In this document: piece after piece, positions 26,901 to 34,276 of the stretch
Layout of the letters: each line of letters starts with the position of its first letter
Numbering within the stretch: position 1 is the first letter of the stretch
DNA from: Bacteroidales bacterium
Lineage (GTDB): Bacteria > Bacteroidota > Bacteroidia > Bacteroidales > UBA932
Direction of reading: 5' to 3'
Assembly (NCBI GenBank): GCA_017447815.1
Contig: JAFSMS010000090.1
Span: 22,850-86,849 of the forward strand
DNA length: 64,000 nt
Translations under genes and position numbers: made by a program
The notes under the pieces: model-generated
Database searches by the model: none
What the model was told of the DNA's origin: nothing
What the model saw: the letters and a program-made list of their open reading frames with translations, nothing else

Positions 26901-28204
26901 AATGCGGCTACCACGGCAAGGAACCGCCCAAGGAAGATGAAGAAGGATATGTCACCCATCCGGGAGAGAGCCCTGCCCGGGCTGCGTTCCGAAAAGTGCT
27001 GCAAGATTTGTACAAATGCCGCAAGGGCGAATGGGACGGCTGCAACTGGCTGGACGGCAGCAAGGCCCTGGGAGACCTGACAAATGTTTATGCTCCGGAA
27101 AACGAAAGCAATAATGAAACATATTCGGTTACCATTCCCGTGGAGTGGCAGTTTGGAGCGGATGTGATTGTCAAGAATCACAACAAACTGCCTACCCAGC
27201 AGTATGGTGGAGAAACCGGCCATTACGAAGACTGGAAACTTTTTATTGAAGGGGAGAGAACTTATGATAACTTTAGTATTTCAGACATCCGCTGCTACTT
27301 GATTCAGGCAGCGGGCGAGGCCAAGGTTTTCGCCGTCCACAGTCCCAGTTTCTTCTTCAACCCGAGGGGAGATGAGCCTTGGAAGTACAGGTCTAACATC
27401 ATCCCTTCCAAGATTCATACGCTGGATATGCGGGGGAGCGGTGGCTATGATTTTGATTATCATGTGGATTATGAGCATACTCCCAAGGTGTTCAAACTGC
27501 GCCGTTACGACGGAAAGAACCTGAACCAGGGCCTTATGCTCTCCGTGAAGTATGCCGATGCCAGTCCCCGGCCCATGCCCACCATTGAAATTGGAAGCAA
27601 CGAAGATGGTTCGGATGGTGGGAAATGGGTAAAACTCACCAATATGATTCTTCCCTACGGGGATCTTCCCATAAAGGTGGTAAAGATGAGCGCGCTCGAA
27701 CTGTATGGTTGCACCGGAGACATGATATATATGCCGCAGAATATTACTTATCTGGCCGTAGGAGCAAGTAGCGACGGCGGTGTCAATTATATGCCTTATG
27801 CTTCCGGCACGGCCGATATCAAGGAAGTCAAAGTGTTGGATAACAATGTCATTATAGGAATAAGTGCTAAAGTACAGGAAGGTGTTACCGTATCGGGTTG
27901 TCCGTCTTTGAAAGAAGCGTATTTCACGGGTTCCCCCATCTCCCGCTTCCAGATGGACAATGTTCCGGCACTGAACTCTTTGTCAGTTGGCAAATGCACC
28001 AACCTGACAATGGAGGTTCCGCCAGTATTCGAACAATTATGGGAATCCGGGGGATGGCTCGCTTATGATCAGCGTTACGAATACACCTACGGAGACGGCC
28101 CCTACACCACCGAGAAAGGCACCAAGTTCAACTACACCGACAACGGTTACGGCTTCTATTACGCTGGTGAGCCCGCCCAAGGCTACCACCGGGATCCCCG
28201 TTAA
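23993..28204 (+). CDS. Large BACON-domain surface lipoprotein with tandem duplication
   Basis: A 1403-residue predicted lipoprotein (MKRISLLALSLMILLQGC, Cys18). Residues about 31-110 are a BACON-like domain (VQVTTDAPSWKAEASADWIKV in part). A middle region of about 500 residues is unassigned. Two related units follow: about 617-979 and 995-1403. Each opens with a helix and tryptophan block (RAALLKILENIYGAREGSWEGCNW versus RAAFRKVLQDLYKCRKGEWDGCNW, shown in part), continues with a leucine-rich-repeat-like stretch, and closes with a GYGF-YxGEPxxGYH block. Codon use is less GC-rich than that of neighbours, suggesting acquisition. It is likely controlled by the divergent Kelch/AraC protein. Role unknown; surface binding is plausible. 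Confidence 0.8.
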   Translation: MKRISLLALSLMILLQGCGRREDPTPQNYQLKLDPATLVLSAAGEAQTVQVTTDAPSWKAEASADWIKVSTSGNTISVSAEANTSKDSRNGAVRVTAGTAKADLAVVQGGKSNRPADDPYPMASYGLDDESIFVKKEYSEGIIAANPEQNTFTVPSSAVGAQKPETGQKLIMNTPTELFPDGLLAEVQSVKETNGNYEITYRPLKLEEAFTDLTIEETDLDIGGALLKVLDADGNEVPFTKTKGTEEKSFNISIPEASWPVDIIEGLEIKPIMDVKLSMLFQAIIADATLYTFNARVKADMDIGATIALGAEGKLIDKRWPIFSMYFAAIAVGPVLVTPFVQLEAVFSVSGKVSIEATAIYHTVQKQGIHYDASGGWGMIDYTKENQNGEWKELSVSPKLEGSIAYGLGLGPYFGVYGKVVAAGVTMDIKLKETVSEAFNLLDGDPTRYLSWDFVKHLQNIEYEAATVASASMNVELVNMPAASLETPEFTISSNKMKLLPSVNDKTFTFERLDDGMELTIDVFNKHLFGGRVYAMVKENAQTPDTEARRVYFDNAEDVGMDDLNEGTAESVKLKAFIPLDEEDSDIQYADIMYKTPDFETPFCLASLEQAFDDTEARAALLKILENIYGAREGSWEGCNWFNTNQQVYAMKNIRTSFKNGEFRYKITIPSQWKMGKALGVGNYSGNAARFGSWELVFEDGSDANMETFTVSDAHFTGVSLNGDKVTRFSVNSPIWSRFDDIPSTVTWLDLSKTPVEELESAKISESITGLILEDCPKLKKLTVGPSDGNVTAIDYSVKGSSGLETICLQNMTFPSAFFYLNERGNKTAELSFRSCKLEDNSFPGNFTSINFDHCTFATITVSGNKTLERIDLSTSKGTGLVVKDCPKMSALVCPDTGISTFEVENLPEMVYINVENNENLKRLVPEVFDEIPERGGSVDYDIRYSYTDVGGTIEYEDSGYGFWYEGEPECGYHGKEPPKEDEEGYVTHPGESPARAAFRKVLQDLYKCRKGEWDGCNWLDGSKALGDLTNVYAPENESNNETYSVTIPVEWQFGADVIVKNHNKLPTQQYGGETGHYEDWKLFIEGERTYDNFSISDIRCYLIQAAGEAKVFAVHSPSFFFNPRGDEPWKYRSNIIPSKIHTLDMRGSGGYDFDYHVDYEHTPKVFKLRRYDGKNLNQGLMLSVKYADASPRPMPTIEIGSNEDGSDGGKWVKLTNMILPYGDLPIKVVKMSALELYGCTGDMIYMPQNITYLAVGASSDGGVNYMPYASGTADIKEVKVLDNNVIIGISAKVQEGVTVSGCPSLKEAYFTGSPISRFQMDNVPALNSLSVGKCTNLTMEVPPVFEQLWESGGWLAYDQRYEYTYGDGPYTTEKGTKFNYTDNGYGFYYAGEPAQGYHRDPR

Positions 28205-28222
28205 CCAACCTTCTTAACCCCA

Positions 28223-28258
28223 AAATCCCGCCGGTTCCGTGAGGTGCCGGCGGGATTT
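28223..28258 (+). terminator. Rho-independent-type terminator after the large lipoprotein gene
   Basis: AAATCCCGCCGG (28223-28234) and CCGGCGGGATTT (28247-28258) form a perfect 12-bp stem with a 12-nt loop, 18 nt after the stop codon. It also separates the gene from the hip locus. Confidence 0.75.
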
Positions 28259-28295
28259 ATTGACTATTGGAGCAGATTGTCCAAGGCAAGTGTTT

Positions 28296-28311
28296 TCACA
28301 AAATATTGTGA
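28296..28311. promoter_or_regulatory. Candidate HipB operator, distal
   Basis: TCACAAAATATTGTGA has 6-bp inverted arms TCACAA/TTGTGA. It matches the site at 28357-28372 at 14 of 16 positions and lies 61 bp from it, on the other side of the -7 box. Confidence 0.55.
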
Positions 28312-28340
28312 TTTTGGTTGCAAAAGCAAAAATAAAACGC

Positions 28341-28348
28341 TATTTTTG
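28341..28348 (+). promoter_or_regulatory. -7 promoter element of the hip locus
   Basis: TATTTTTG, 27 nt before the first ATG, flanked by the two candidate operators. Confidence 0.55.
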
Positions 28349-28356
28349 TGCAAAAA

Positions 28357-28372
28357 TAACAATATATTGTGA
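28357..28372. promoter_or_regulatory. Candidate HipB operator, proximal
   Basis: TAACAATATATTGTGA contains the perfect 12-bp palindrome ACAATATATTGT (28359-28370). It lies between the -7 box and the first start codon, a position suited to repression. Confidence 0.55.
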
Positions 28373-28375
28373 TTT

Positions 28376-28696
28376 ATGAAAAGCGCCAGGGTATATATAA
28401 AGGGGATTCCGGCAGGGCGTCTGATACAGGAGAGCCCGAACAAATACAGATTTACCTACGATGAAGCGTATGTGCTGCAACATCGTGAAGATCCGGTTTG
28501 CCTAGCCATGCCCGTAAGGGAAAAGAGCTATTCGGCCCCTTATCTTTTTCCTTTTTTCAGCAATATGTTATCCGAAGGGAGCAATCGCCTGTTCCAGGCC
28601 CGCCTGCATCATATAAACCCGGACGACGACTTTTCCCTGCTGCTGGAGATTGCCGGCTATGACACCATCGGCGCAGTAACCGTAAAGCCTGAATAA
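28376..28696 (+). CDS. hipS: HipS-like small protein (HipA N-terminal domain as a separate gene)
   Basis: A 106-residue protein equivalent to the N-terminal subdomain of HipA kinases (VYIKGIPAGRLIQE; LAMPVREKSYSAPYLFPFFSNMLSEGSNR in part). In the three-gene HipBST systems the corresponding HipS acts as the antitoxin for the kinase HipT. It ends 2 nt before the kinase gene. GC content is visibly lower than in the surrounding housekeeping genes, as usual for mobile toxin-antitoxin loci. The symbol is given by analogy with HipBST. Confidence 0.75.
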   Translation: MKSARVYIKGIPAGRLIQESPNKYRFTYDEAYVLQHREDPVCLAMPVREKSYSAPYLFPFFSNMLSEGSNRLFQARLHHINPDDDFSLLLEIAGYDTIGAVTVKPE

Positions 28697-28698
28697 TC

Positions 28699-29655
28699 AT
28701 GCCTGTCCCATTTTCTAGACAAGAAGTCAAAGCGCTGTTCGACGGCAAGAAAGTACTGTCGCAGTTACCGTATCCCAATTTTGGGGACGACACGGAGACG
28801 CAGGCCGCCATCGTCGAAGGGTCAGGACGATTGTCCATCTCCGGCGCACAGGAAAAATACGCGATGGTGGTGGATGGGAACCAACTTCGGCTCACCCGAA
28901 GCGGAGAATCCGGCCGATTCATCGTTAAGCCGGCGCCCACCGACCGACGCTTTTGGCTCAGGGCCGATATGCCTGCCAATGAGTATATTACAATGCGAAT
29001 AGCCCAAAACGTTTTCGGCATCGAGGTGGCGGCACATGGCCTGTGCTTTCTTGGGAATGGCGATGCTGTGTATATTACCCGTCGTTTCGATTATCTCCCC
29101 GATGGTGGCAAGATTCATATGGAAGATTTTGCCTCGCTGGCCGGTCTTAATCGGCAAAATGCCGGAGACGACTACAAATACGACCGTCTGAGCTATGAAG
29201 ACTGTGCCGATCTTATCCAGAGGTACAGTATTGCTCCTAAAGTGGACCTGCTCAAGTTCTATCGGTTATTATTGTTCAATTACCTGTTTTGCAACAGTGA
29301 CGCCCACTTGAAAAATTTTTCGCTCTTTGCGCCCAGCCCCGGAGAGTATAGGCTGGCCCCGGCCTATGACCTGCTCAACACGCAAATGCACCTGCGTTCG
29401 TCCATCTTTGCGCTGGAAAAAGGCCTTTTCAAAGAAGGAACGCCCATTACGGATACTACGCCCATCGGCCGTCCCCTTTTTGAGGATTTCGGTCGGTGCA
29501 TTGGACTCTCCGAGATGCTCATTCAGCGGGAGATAGGCCGATTCGCCAAGTCATATACCGCAGTAGAAGAACTGATTAAGACGAGTCTGCTATCCCCGGA
29601 AGCCAAAGAGAGTTATTATAAAGACTACAAGTACAGACAAAGCACCTTGCAGTAA
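28699..29655 (+). CDS. hipT: HipT-like serine/threonine kinase toxin
   Basis: A 318-residue HipA-family kinase lacking the N-terminal subdomain, close to the length of HipT (about 335). The Gly-rich loop LSISGAQEKYAM carries the SIS motif at 46-48, the autophosphorylated pair in studied HipT proteins. FIVKP gives the ATP lysine, NYLFCNSDAHLKNFSLF the catalytic Asp/Asn block, and PAYDLLNT the metal-binding Asp. HipA/HipT proteins phosphorylate aminoacyl-tRNA synthetases (GltX or TrpS) and stop growth; the target here is unknown. It lies between hipS and hipB with 2-nt gaps. Confidence 0.82.
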   Translation: MPVPFSRQEVKALFDGKKVLSQLPYPNFGDDTETQAAIVEGSGRLSISGAQEKYAMVVDGNQLRLTRSGESGRFIVKPAPTDRRFWLRADMPANEYITMRIAQNVFGIEVAAHGLCFLGNGDAVYITRRFDYLPDGGKIHMEDFASLAGLNRQNAGDDYKYDRLSYEDCADLIQRYSIAPKVDLLKFYRLLLFNYLFCNSDAHLKNFSLFAPSPGEYRLAPAYDLLNTQMHLRSSIFALEKGLFKEGTPITDTTPIGRPLFEDFGRCIGLSEMLIQREIGRFAKSYTAVEELIKTSLLSPEAKESYYKDYKYRQSTLQ

Positions 29656-29657
29656 GA

Positions 29658-29864
29658 ATGGAACAGATAGGAATTACGATAAAAGAAAGGCGTAAAGAGT
29701 TGGGAATCAATCAGCAAGAACTGGCCGATCTGGCTGCTGTAGGCATCAACTCCCTTGTGGCCATCGAGCGTGGCAAAGGCAATCCTTCCATGAAAACCTT
29801 GCTACGCATATTGGATGTGCTGGGGTTGGAAATAAAACTCTCCCGGGTTTCGCGGATACCATAA
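29658..29864 (+). CDS. hipB: HipB-like XRE-family transcriptional repressor
   Basis: A 68-residue helix-turn-helix protein: IKERRKELGINQQELADLAAVGINSLVAIERGKGNPS is a full Cro/CI-type domain (described in part). It is likely the DNA-binding member that autoregulates the locus through the palindromes at 28296 and 28357. Gene order is S-T-B, whereas the studied E. coli system is B-S-T. It is short, with no C-terminal tail beyond the domain. Confidence 0.82.
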   Translation: MEQIGITIKERRKELGINQQELADLAAVGINSLVAIERGKGNPSMKTLLRILDVLGLEIKLSRVSRIP

Positions 29865-29890
29865 ACGGCACATAATTCAGCTTTTTTTGC

Positions 29891-29898
29891 TATTTTTG
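29891..29898 (+). promoter_or_regulatory. -7 promoter element of aspS
   Basis: TATTTTTG, 39 nt before the aspS ATG and just downstream of the hipB stop. Confidence 0.55.
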
Positions 29899-29937
29899 TG
29901 GATTGTTACAAAGCAATCGACAAAAACAGCATAAATC

Positions 29938-31710
29938 ATGTACAGAACACACACATGCGGCGAGCTCCGCATTCAGAACAAAGGACAGCAGGTGACCCTT
30001 GCCGGATGGGTTCAGAAGGCCCGCAAACTGGGCGGAATGACCTTTATCGACCTCCGTGACCGTTACGGCATCACCCAACTGGTCGTAGAGGCCGACGCCC
30101 CCGCTTCCCTGGTGGAAACCGCCACCTCCCTGGGCCGGGAATTCGTGATCCAGGTCAAGGGCGAAGTGGTTGAGCGTCAGGCGAAAAACGCCAAGATGCC
30201 CACCGGCGACATCGAAATCAAAGTATCGGCCATCAACATCCTGAACAAGAGCGTGACCCCGCCCTTCACCATCGAGGAAGAGAGCGACGGCGGCGAGGAC
30301 CTTCGCGCCAAATACCGCTATCTGGACCTTCGCCGCGGCCCGCTGCAGAGGGCCCTGGCCCTGCGTCACAAAGTGGCCCACGAGGTTCGCAACTACCTGG
30401 ATGCCAACGGCTTCATGGAAATCGAAACCCCTTACCTGATCAAGAGCACCCCGGAAGGCGCCCGCGACTTCGTGGTCCCTTCCCGCATGAATCCCGGCCA
30501 GTTCTACGCCCTGCCGCAGAGCCCCCAGACCTTCAAGCAGCTCCTGATGGTGGCCGGCTACGACCGCTACTTCCAGATCGTGCGCTGCTTCCGTGACGAA
30601 GACCTCCGTGCCGACCGTCAGCCCGAATTCACCCAGATCGACTGCGAAATGTCCTTCGTGGAGCAGGAAGACGTCCTGAACATGTTCGAAGGCATGATGC
30701 GCACCATCTTCAAGAACGTGCTGGATGTGGACATCCCCAATCCCATGCCCCGCATGAGCTGGTACGACGCCATGGACAACTACGGCTCCGACAAGCCCGA
30801 CGTCCGCTTCGGCATGACCATCCACGAAATCACCGACGTGGCCAAGGGCAAAGGCTTCAGCGTCCTGGACGAGGCCGCCTACATCGGCGCCATCTGCGTC
30901 CCCGGCGCGGCCGAATACACCCGCAAGCAGATTGACGAACTCACCGAATGGGTAAAACGCCCCCAGGTGGGCGCCAAGGGCCTCATTTACGTGAAAGTCA
31001 ATGCCGACGGCAGTTTCAAATCCTCCATCGACAAATTCTACGGGGCCGATGACCTGGCCAAACTGGCCCAGAAGGCCGAGGCCAAGCCCGGCGACCTGAT
31101 GCTGGTGATGAGCGGCCCTGCCAAGCGCAAAGTGCAGACCATGCTGGGCGTGCTGCGCCTGGAAATGGGCGGCCGCCTGGGCCTTCGGAGTCCCAAGGAG
31201 TTCGCCCCGCTGTGGATTGTGGACTTCCCGCTCCTGGAATGGGACGACGAAACCCAGCGCTTCTACGCCATGCACCATCCCTTCACCGCCCCCAAGCCGG
31301 AGCACGAGAAGTGGTTCTACAGCGATAAGAAAGAGGACCTGGAGCGCGTCTGCGCCAACGCCTACGACTTCGTGCTCAACGGCAACGAACTGGGCGGCGG
31401 CTCCATCCGTATCCACAATGCCGACATGCAGAAGCGCATGTTCGAGGTGCTGGGCATCGGCCCCGAAGAGGCCGAATACAAGTTCGGCTTCATCATCAAC
31501 GCCTTCAAGTTCGGCGCTCCGCCACATGGCGGCCTGGCCTTCGGCTTCGACCGCGTCTGCGCCCTCATGGGTGGGCAGGACACCATCCGCGACTACATTG
31601 CCTTCCCCAAGAACAACCAGGGCCGCGACGTGATGATTGACTCCCCGTCGGAAATCGACCAGACCCAGTTGGACGAACTTCAGATTGCCCTGCGTCCCGC
31701 CGCAGAATAA
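29938..31710 (+). CDS. aspS: Aspartyl-tRNA synthetase
   Basis: A 590-residue class IIb synthetase that charges tRNA-Asp. The N-terminal OB fold ([23 protein letters not shown] in part) is followed by the class II motifs: [20 protein letters not shown] (motif 1), [18 protein letters not shown] (motif 2) and [13 protein letters not shown] (motif 3). A bacterial GAD insertion domain occupies the centre (about 280-420). The length is normal for the bacterial type. The hip locus ends 73 nt upstream; a strong hairpin begins immediately after the stop. Confidence 0.96.
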   Translation: MYRTHTCGELRIQNKGQQVTLAGWVQKARKLGGMTFIDLRDRYGITQLVVEADAPASLVETATSLGREFVIQVKGEVVERQAKNAKMPTGDIEIKVSAINILNKSVTPPFTIEEESDGGEDLRAKYRYLDLRRGPLQRALALRHKVAHEVRNYLDANGFMEIETPYLIKSTPEGARDFVVPSRMNPGQFYALPQSPQTFKQLLMVAGYDRYFQIVRCFRDEDLRADRQPEFTQIDCEMSFVEQEDVLNMFEGMMRTIFKNVLDVDIPNPMPRMSWYDAMDNYGSDKPDVRFGMTIHEITDVAKGKGFSVLDEAAYIGAICVPGAAEYTRKQIDELTEWVKRPQVGAKGLIYVKVNADGSFKSSIDKFYGADDLAKLAQKAEAKPGDLMLVMSGPAKRKVQTMLGVLRLEMGGRLGLRSPKEFAPLWIVDFPLLEWDDETQRFYAMHHPFTAPKPEHEKWFYSDKKEDLERVCANAYDFVLNGNELGGGSIRIHNADMQKRMFEVLGIGPEEAEYKFGFIINAFKFGAPPHGGLAFGFDRVCALMGGQDTIRDYIAFPKNNQGRDVMIDSPSEIDQTQLDELQIALRPAAE

Positions 31711-31750
31711 GCATCGAGGGGCAAAACAGGCCGATTTTGCCCCGCGATGC
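31711..31750 (+). terminator. Long hairpin directly after aspS
   Basis: GCATCG and GGGGCAAAA (31711-31726) pair with TTTTGCCCC and CGATGC (31735-31750), a 15-bp stem interrupted by one A/G mismatch, with an 8-nt loop. A second weaker repeat, GGGGCAA/TTGCCCC, lies at 31770-31795. They fill almost the whole aspS-murB gap and may terminate or process the aspS message. Confidence 0.55.
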
Positions 31751-31802
31751 CCCCAACAACCCCCGGTGCGGGGCAAAAAAGGCCCCGATTGCCCCTGACA
31801 GT

Positions 31803-32885
31803 ATGGTGACGAAGACTGCATATTTCGACCTTTCCAGCCGGAACACTTTCCGGATGCGGGTGAAGTGCGCCCTGTTTGTAGAGGTGACGGAAGAGGCCGA
31901 TCTGGCAGCCCTGGACTGGGACGCCCTGCCCCAGCCGGTGCTGGTGATGGGCGGCGGCTCCAACCTCCTCTTTACCAAAGACTTTCCCGGCACAGTCCTT
32001 CATGTGGCCATCTGTCATTCCTCCCATTCCTGTCATTCCTCCCATTCCTGTCATTCCTCCCATTCCTGTCATTCTGAGCGAAGCGAAGAATCTGTCACCT
32101 GCGGCGCCGGGGTGGTCTTCGACGATTTCTGCGCCTGGGCGGCGTCCGAGGGCCTCTGGGGCCCCGAAAACCTCTCGCTTATTCCCGGCGAAGTGGGGGC
32201 ATCGGCCGTGCAGAATATCGGCGCATACGGCGTGGAGGCCAAGGACATCATTGCCGGCATCCGGGCCTATGACCGCACCACCGGCCAGTTCGTGGACATC
32301 CATCCGGCCGATTGTGCCTACGGCTACCGCACCTCCCGTTTCAAGACGGAGTGGAAAGGCCGATATGTCATCACCGCCGTCACCTACCGCCTCAGCCGCA
32401 CGCCGCAGCCCCGCCTGGACTACGGCGGCGTCCGCAAAGCCCTGTCCTGTCCTGCTGAGCGCAGCGAAGAATCCCTGACCCCGCAAGACATCCGGGAGGC
32501 CATCATCGGCATCCGCCGGCAGAAATTGCCCGACCCTGCGGAGGTGGGCAGCGCCGGCAGTTTCTTCTGCAATCCCGTCATCTCCCGCGAGCACTTCGAC
32601 CGCATCGTCGCCACCGCTCGCGAGGACAACGGCCCCGCCTATGAAGTGCCGCATTACGACACCCCGGACGGCATCAAAGTCCCCGCCGCCTGGATGATCG
32701 ACCAGTGCGGTTTCAAAGGCTGCCGGCAGGGGGGTGCTCAGGTGTATCCCGGGCAGCCGCTGGTGATTGTAAACGCCACAGGCACAGCGACTCCGCAGGA
32801 AATCATCGGCCTGGAGCAGCAGATTATCCAAACGATTGAACGCAAATACGGTATCACCCTTCATCCCGAGGTAGAACATGTCTAA
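31803..32885 (+). CDS. murB: UDP-N-acetylenolpyruvoylglucosamine reductase with two in-frame repeat insertions
   Basis: A 360-residue flavoenzyme that reduces the MurA product to UDP-MurNAc. FAD-binding blocks VLVMGGGSNLLF (47-58) and SLIPGEVGASAVQNIGAYGVE are intact; YGYRTSRFK, GSAGSFF (proton-donor Ser) and the C-terminal Glu region are present, placing it in the type I family. Residues 71-98 are three copies of CHSSHS plus CHSERSEES, and 215-224 are SCPAERSEES. Both are encoded by repeat DNA and replace loops seen in relatives. The frame stays open. The start is ATG 31803; the stop overlaps murA by 8 nt. Confidence 0.92.
   Translation: MVTKTAYFDLSSRNTFRMRVKCALFVEVTEEADLAALDWDALPQPVLVMGGGSNLLFTKDFPGTVLHVAICHSSHSCHSSHSCHSSHSCHSERSEESVTCGAGVVFDDFCAWAASEGLWGPENLSLIPGEVGASAVQNIGAYGVEAKDIIAGIRAYDRTTGQFVDIHPADCAYGYRTSRFKTEWKGRYVITAVTYRLSRTPQPRLDYGGVRKALSCPAERSEESLTPQDIREAIIGIRRQKLPDPAEVGSAGSFFCNPVISREHFDRIVATAREDNGPAYEVPHYDTPDGIKVPAAWMIDQCGFKGCRQGGAQVYPGQPLVIVNATGTATPQEIIGLEQQIIQTIERKYGITLHPEVEHV
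32013..32096 (+). repeat. 18-bp tandem repeat plus dispersed-repeat-like segment inside murB
   Basis: Three exact copies of TGTCATTCCTCCCATTCC (32013-32066) are followed by TGTCATTCTGAGCG and AAGCGAAGAATC. The last part resembles a short dispersed repeat (GAGCGAAGCGAAGAATC) that I know from many bacterial genomes. The 18-mer encodes CHSSHS, and the tail encodes ERSEES. Confidence 0.8.
32445..32474 (+). repeat. Second copy of the ERSEES-encoding repeat in murB
   Basis: The sequence GAGCGCAGCGAAGAATC (32457-32473) matches the tail of the first insert (GAGCGAAGCGAAGAATC) at 16 of 17 positions and is read in the same frame, again giving ERSEES. Confidence 0.7.
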
Positions 32886-34185
32886 ATTTATCATCGAAGG
32901 CGGACACAAACTGTCCGGAACCATTACCCCGCAGGGCGCCAAGAACGAAGCCCTGGAAGTAATCAGCGCCGTGCTCCTGACCAGCGAGCCCGTCACCATC
33001 AGCAACATTCCGGAGATTCTGGACGTGAAGAACCTCATGGAACTGCTGCAGAACATGGGCGTCAAAGTGACCCGCCTCGCCAAGGGCATGTACACCTTCC
33101 AGGCCGATGAGGTGGACACCGCCTACATCGAGACCGAAGAGTTTGTGGCCAAGTGCGCCAAACTTCGCGGCTCGGTAATGGTGGTGGGACCGCTGCTGTC
33201 CCGTTTCGGCCATGCCTGGTTTGCCAAGCCGGGCGGAGACAAGATCGGCCGGCGCAGGGTGGACACCCACCTGGACGGCATGGTGAAACTGGGGGCCGAA
33301 ATGTCCTACGATCCTTCCCGCCGCGCTTTCCACCTGACGCAGGAAGGCCGCCTCACGGGCCGCTACATGCTGCTGGACGAGGCATCCGTCACCGGTACGG
33401 CCAACATCGTGATGGCCGCCGTGCTGGCCAAGGGGACCACCACCATCTACAACGCGGCCTGCGAACCGTATCTGCAGCAACTCTGCAAGATGCTCAACCG
33501 CATGGGCGCTTTCATCGACGGCGTGGGGTCCAATCTCCTGCGCATCCATGGCGTGGAGGCCCTGCACGGCACGTTGCACAAGATCCTGCCCGACATGATC
33601 GAGGTGGGCTCCTTTATCGGCATGGCTGCCATCTGCCAGAGCAGCATCATCATCAAAAACGTCTCCTATTACGACCTGGGCATCATTCCCGACGCCTTCC
33701 GCCGCCTGGGCATCAAACTGGAGCAGCAGGGAGACGACATCTACGTCCCCGCGCAGGACAGTTACGAAATCGACTCCTTCCTGGACGGCTCCATCATGAC
33801 TCTGGCCGATGCCCCCTGGCCCGGCCTCACCCCGGACCTGTTGTCCGTGATGCTGGTGGTGGCCACCCAGTGCAAGGGCAGCGTGCTCATTCATCAGAAG
33901 ATGTTCGAGAGCCGCCTGTTCTTCGTGGACCGTCTCATCGACATGGGCGCCCAGATTATCCTCTGCGACCCGCACCGGGCGGTGGTGATCGGCCACGACC
34001 ACCGCATCACCCTCAAGGCCGCGCGGCTGGTGTCGCCGGATATCCGTGCCGGTATCGCCATGCTCCTGGCCGCCATGAGCGCCCGGGGCACCTCCACCAT
34101 CGACAACATCGAGCAGATTGACCGCGGTTACGAAGACATCGAAGGCCGCCTCAATGCCCTCGGGGCGCATATTACCCGTGCGTAG
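32878..34185 (+). CDS. murA: UDP-N-acetylglucosamine 1-carboxyvinyltransferase, Asp variant
   Basis: A 435-residue enolpyruvyl transferase for the first committed step of peptidoglycan synthesis. Conserved blocks include GAKNEALEVISA (21-32 region), LRGSVMVVGPLL and GRRRVDTHLDG. The active-site loop reads KPGGDKIG, with Asp121 where most bacteria have the Cys that fosfomycin alkylates (Cys115 in E. coli). It overlaps murB by 8 nt, so the two first lipid II steps are translationally coupled. Length is slightly above the usual 420. Confidence 0.96.
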   Translation: MSKFIIEGGHKLSGTITPQGAKNEALEVISAVLLTSEPVTISNIPEILDVKNLMELLQNMGVKVTRLAKGMYTFQADEVDTAYIETEEFVAKCAKLRGSVMVVGPLLSRFGHAWFAKPGGDKIGRRRVDTHLDGMVKLGAEMSYDPSRRAFHLTQEGRLTGRYMLLDEASVTGTANIVMAAVLAKGTTTIYNAACEPYLQQLCKMLNRMGAFIDGVGSNLLRIHGVEALHGTLHKILPDMIEVGSFIGMAAICQSSIIIKNVSYYDLGIIPDAFRRLGIKLEQQGDDIYVPAQDSYEIDSFLDGSIMTLADAPWPGLTPDLLSVMLVVATQCKGSVLIHQKMFESRLFFVDRLIDMGAQIILCDPHRAVVIGHDHRITLKAARLVSPDIRAGIAMLLAAMSARGTSTIDNIEQIDRGYEDIEGRLNALGAHITRA

Positions 34186-34261
34186 CCGTTACATGGCCAA
34201 GTCAAAATACGTCCGCTTACCGTGCTGGCCGGTATCGAATGGCGTTTTTGATTTTTTTTAC

Positions 34262-34269
34262 TAATTTTG
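34262..34269 (+). promoter_or_regulatory. -7 promoter element of the aminotransferase gene
   Basis: TAATTTTG, 7 nt before the ATG at 34277. Confidence 0.55.
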
Positions 34270-34276
34270 TAGTTTG

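Noticed and set aside
25181-27223. A 680-codon minus-strand frame opposite the large lipoprotein
   Set aside because: The plus-strand frame has a lipobox, a BACON domain and an internal repeat; the minus frame has none of these.
32013-32096. Possible CRISPR array from the 18-bp direct repeats
   Set aside because: The units are contiguous with no spacers and lie within a coding frame; no cas gene is near.
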